Source of the DNA: Actinocrinis sp046724665
GTDB lineage: Bacteria; Actinomycetota; Actinomycetes; Streptomycetales; Catenulisporaceae
NCBI GenBank assembly: GCA_046724665.1
Contig: JBKOWZ010000103.1
Location: 1 to 16,523, forward strand
DNA: 16,523 bases
Direction: 5' to 3'
The notes below the pieces were generated by a model, which was not told the DNA's origin, made no database searches, and saw nothing but the letters and a program-made list of their open reading frames with translations. Position 1 is the first letter of the stretch. Every line of letters begins with the position of its first letter. Positions 15,201-16,523 of this stretch are shown one piece after another. The position numbers and the translations under genes were made by a program.

Positions 15201-15807
15201 GTGCATGGACGCGGCCAACGGCGGCACGGCGAACGGAACGCCGGTCCAGCTCTACGACTGCAACTCCACCGGCTCGCAGTCCTGGACCGTCCAGGCCAAC
15301 GGCGAGCTGCTCAACCCGCAGTCAGGGCGCTGTCTCAACGTGCCCAACGGGAACACGACGCCGGGTGCCGTGCAACTCCAGCTCCAGGACTGCGACGCCT
15401 CGGCGGCGCAGATCTGGAAGCTGCCGCCAGGCCCGATCACCGGTCCCGGCGCACTCTGCGTCGATGTGGCCGGAGCCGACCCGGCGTCCGCGACCGCTGT
15501 GCAGCTCTACACCTGCAACCAGACCGACGCCCAGCGCTGGTACACCCCGGGTGACGGCACCGTGCGCGTCTTCGGCAAATGCCTCGACGTGCGCAACGGC
15601 GCGACCGCGAACGGCACGCAGGTGCAGCTGTTCGACTGCAACGGCTCCGGCTCGCAGACCTGGACGAGTCAAGCCAACGGCTCGCTGCTCAACCCGCAGT
15701 CAGGACGCTGCCTCGACGATCCGAACAACAACCAGAAACCGGGAGACCTGCTCGAGATCTACGACTGCAACAACACCGCCGCGCAGCACTACCGGCTCGG
15801 CGGCTGA
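12268..15807 (+). CDS. Secreted GH31 alpha-glucosidase/transglucosidase-like enzyme with CBM6/35-like insert and two CBM13 domains
   Basis: The predicted protein has 1179 residues. Residues 1 to about 36 are a Sec signal (hydrophobic core ALAVVACFGASLL, then an AAAAA cleavage region). An N-terminal GH31 beta-sandwich is interrupted at about 150-272 by a CBM6/35-like jelly roll (YDHTGYSGSGFVAGF ... GANTIGVVQN...GNVNLDSLAV). The TIM barrel carries the likely nucleophile Asp524 (WWLDYCGG), the likely acid/base Asp595 (QFTGDTEASW) and the substrate-binding SHDIGSFHG. Beta-domains to about 925 follow, then two ricin-B/CBM13 lectin units (about 930-1055 and 1056-1179) with repeated QLYxCN and QxW motifs. 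GH31 enzymes act on alpha-glucosidic bonds by retention; whether this one hydrolyses or transfers, and on which linkage, cannot be read off. The ATG overlaps the GH64 stop as ATGA and lacks a Shine-Dalgarno of its own, so it is probably translationally coupled. Its open frame runs upstream to 11380, but that part is antiphase to the GH64 gene. Confidence 0.92.
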   Translation: MRGNIINTRRTSAALAVVACFGASLLYTGGAPAAAAANAVIDGSARFEVLSPTLIRLEYAGDGVFQDAATFNAVNRSWPAVSFTTDVANGYREIFTSALTLRYKEGSGPFTAANTSVLVSGTNVTAAPSFPSYCAFGTACETEDGLLSWGAATAYDHTGYSGSGFVAGFNQTRTAVQQDVSTVPSAGTYQLAVRYANATGGDGKYVTRTLSTTVNGVPGPTLTLPVTASWNAWSTVSVPVTLKAGANTIGVVQNAADSGNVNLDSLAVTTTGAAYPAPGASSALLTTAYGAGPKNTLGGWASSLDNQSPAAATERPGILDRDGWYLLDDSRTALLNADGTVTDRSAHAGQPYQDGYFFGYGSNYKQGLSDLNALTGASNLLPESAYGIWYSRYFAYTAADYQNTLLPTFRGTFTPLDWLVVDTDWKAPNQWDGWNWNSALFPDPNGFLAWARQQGLATSFNIHVGISGADPRFAAANSAAGGLTADPTRGGDYEFDWSNPNQLAAYFGLHQPFEQQGVREWWLDYCGGCGNSSTGDPHVAPDNFINQAYARDGAARGLRGFSFGRIGSSAQAGDSGNYALGPWSERRNTMQFTGDTEASWAMMALEARFAGDEAAAGISNVSHDIGSFHGNHLADDMYARWAQLGTFQPIDRLHSDHGDRLPWNYGAAANAGAERFLRLREALVPYTYTLAAQARTTGVPIIRPLYLNYPANAEAYTYNQEYLYGDNVLVAPITTANDANGNGSVSAWIPPGTWTDYFTGTSYTGPATATITDPLSQMPVLIRSGGIMPTRTDYVQDATQSPLTQVTLSVAAGANGSFSLYQDAGEGTGYLSGQATTTPITWTDSSRTLTVGADSGTFTGAATQRSYTLRLSNAAAPTVVFVDGVQVPETAWGYNPNQRVTTVVTAPLAVGSQHTITLGGSATANPTGGEVVGDGGLCLDLRGGATTNGTAMQLYTCNHTAGQQVTYTAANEVRILGKCMDAANGGTANGTPVQLYDCNSTGSQSWTVQANGELLNPQSGRCLNVPNGNTTPGAVQLQLQDCDASAAQIWKLPPGPITGPGALCVDVAGADPASATAVQLYTCNQTDAQRWYTPGDGTVRVFGKCLDVRNGATANGTQVQLFDCNGSGSQTWTSQANGSLLNPQSGRCLDDPNNNQKPGDLLEIYDCNNTAAQHYRLGG
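15061..15807 (+). repeat. Tandem duplication of a CBM13 domain (period about 378 bp)
   Basis: The two lectin units at the GH31 C-terminus repeat with a 126-codon period. A stretch beginning ctgctcaacccgcagtcagg occurs at 15307 and again at 15685 with nearly identical flanks, and LLNPQSGRCL is repeated at protein level. Such DNA-level identity suggests a fairly recent duplication or ongoing gene conversion. Confidence 0.8.
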
Positions 15808-16523
15808 CCCGGCGCCGCGCCCTGCGCGCCGATCAGCTCCGGCTCGGCGGCCGCGTCGTGCCGCGCGGCGAAGTCCCTGCGGCGGATGAGCAGCGTGGAC
15901 AGGACGCCGCCGACGAAGGCGACGCAGGCGGTCACGACCAGCAGGTTGTTCAGCGCGCCGGCGAAGCTCGACCTGATCGCCGGGCCGACGGCGGCGCGGG
16001 CGGGCGGTGGGAGGTTCGCCGTGGCCGCGCCGAGCCGGCCCTGCCGCAGGGCGGCGGCGATCTCGTCGGCGCGGCCGGCCAGCTGGGGGATCGGGGCGAG
16101 CGCGTGGTCGAGCTGGGTGCGCAGCGAGGCGGTGAAGATCGATCCGAGCGCGGCGATGCTGGTGGCGAGCCCGATCTGGCGGAAGGTGCTGTTGACTCCG
16201 GAGGCCATGCCGGCGCGTTCGGGCTCGACCACGCCGATTGCGGTGGAGGCCAGCGGCGGGTTGACGAAGCCCGCGCCGAGCCCGGAGACGATGAAGCCGG
16301 GCACCAGGTGCGTCCACGTGCTCGCGCCGTTCAGGCCGCTCATCAATAGCAGGCCGGCGCCGACGGCGAGCAGGCCGGGACCGATCAGCCAGCGCGCCGA
16401 CACGCGCTCGCTCAGCCGCCCCGCGATCGAGGCGGCGACCAGCATCGCGCCGCTGGACACCAGCAGGCGCGCTCCGGTGGCCAGCGCCGAGTAGCCCAGC
16501 AGGTTCTGGAGGTAGAGCACGAC
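15789..16523 (-). CDS. MFS exporter, DHA2 (EmrB/QacA-like) family, C-terminal part (5' end beyond the window)
   Basis: The frame is open to the window edge and gives about 244 residues from the second half of a 14-helix drug:H+ antiporter. It shows helices around YSALATGARLLVSSGAMLVAA, WLIGPGLLAVGAGLLLMSGL, LVPGFIVSGLGAGFVNPPLAS and, after a long loop, NNLLVVTACVAFVGGVLSTLLI. The run AGMASGVNSTFRQIGLATSIAALGSIF is the signature stretch of this family. The hydrophilic tail (RRRDFAARHDAAAEPELIG...) is cytoplasmic. The gene converges on the GH31 gene and overlaps its last 19 bp, so its TAG stop lies inside the lectin domain's coding sequence and no intergenic terminator can exist. The substrate is unknown. 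Confidence 0.88.
   Translation of the reverse strand, partial: VVLYLQNLLGYSALATGARLLVSSGAMLVAASIAGRLSERVSARWLIGPGLLAVGAGLLLMSGLNGASTWTHLVPGFIVSGLGAGFVNPPLASTAIGVVEPERAGMASGVNSTFRQIGLATSIAALGSIFTASLRTQLDHALAPIPQLAGRADEIAAALRQGRLGAATANLPPPARAAVGPAIRSSFAGALNNLLVVTACVAFVGGVLSTLLIRRRDFAARHDAAAEPELIGAQGAAPGQPPSR

Noticed and set aside
13557..15554. 665-codon plus-strand frame inside the GH31 gene
   Set aside because: Arginine/proline-rich out-of-frame translation of a well-supported gene.
1..16523. Search for CRISPR arrays, tRNA or rRNA genes, insertion-sequence ends and attachment sites
   Set aside because: No regularly spaced repeats, cloverleaf-like sequence, transposase or integrase motifs were seen. 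The only direct repeats are the 9-bp units at 1811-1837 and the CBM13 duplication.

Overview
The window is very GC-rich DNA with strong G/C preference at third codon positions, Tat-type secretion, a NACHT protein of actinobacterial type and ricin-lectin-bearing glycoside hydrolases. This points to a mycelial soil actinomycete (Streptomyces/Catenulispora-like). The assignment is inferred from style and family content, not from a marker gene.

Layout. (1) 1-1611: the 3' end of a membrane-bound complex-I-like / hydrogenase-4-like operon, with the tail of a membrane subunit overlapping a NuoC/NuoD fusion 'large subunit'. All four recognisable cysteine positions for the [NiFe] site are substituted. 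A strong hairpin (1613-1634) closes the operon. (2) 1628-3361: a rearrangement scar. The 3' third of a MacB/FtsX-type ABC permease (minus) is fused within about 10 bp to the last ~15 codons of an OmpR-family response regulator (plus), followed by that regulator's intact histidine kinase. One deletion across a divergent pair explains it. (3) 3362-4465: a non-annotatable stretch with a coding-like frame, then a class I SAM methyltransferase. (4) 4570-6472: an SDR oxidoreductase diverging from a LysR regulator, with a perfect LysR-type palindrome over the regulator's likely -10 and about 65 bp from a plausible SDR transcription start. (5) 6499-10443: an NlpC/P60-like plus LysM protein without a signal peptide, diverging from a 1039-residue NACHT (STAND) NTPase whose N-terminus resembles the NNH7-type helical domain. 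This is the best candidate for an immune or signalling module. (6) 10515-15807: a secreted glucan-degrading operon. It has a good sigma70-like promoter, a LacI-type operator just after the likely start, a Tat-exported GH64 beta-1,3-glucanase with CBM6, and, overlapping by ATGA, a secreted GH31 enzyme with an inserted CBM6/35-like module and two tandem CBM13 lectin domains. (7) 15789-16523: the C-terminal part of a DHA2-type MFS exporter on the minus strand, converging on and overlapping the GH31 gene.

How they fit together. The GH64/GH31 pair reads as a carbohydrate-inducible system for attacking mixed alpha/beta-glucan material, plausibly fungal or plant wall. The SDR/LysR pair is a self-contained regulated enzyme unit. 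The two-component remnant has lost its regulator and probably its transporter partner. The NACHT protein appears to stand alone apart from its divergent NlpC/P60 neighbour. No rRNA, tRNA, CRISPR array, transposase or phage structural gene was seen.
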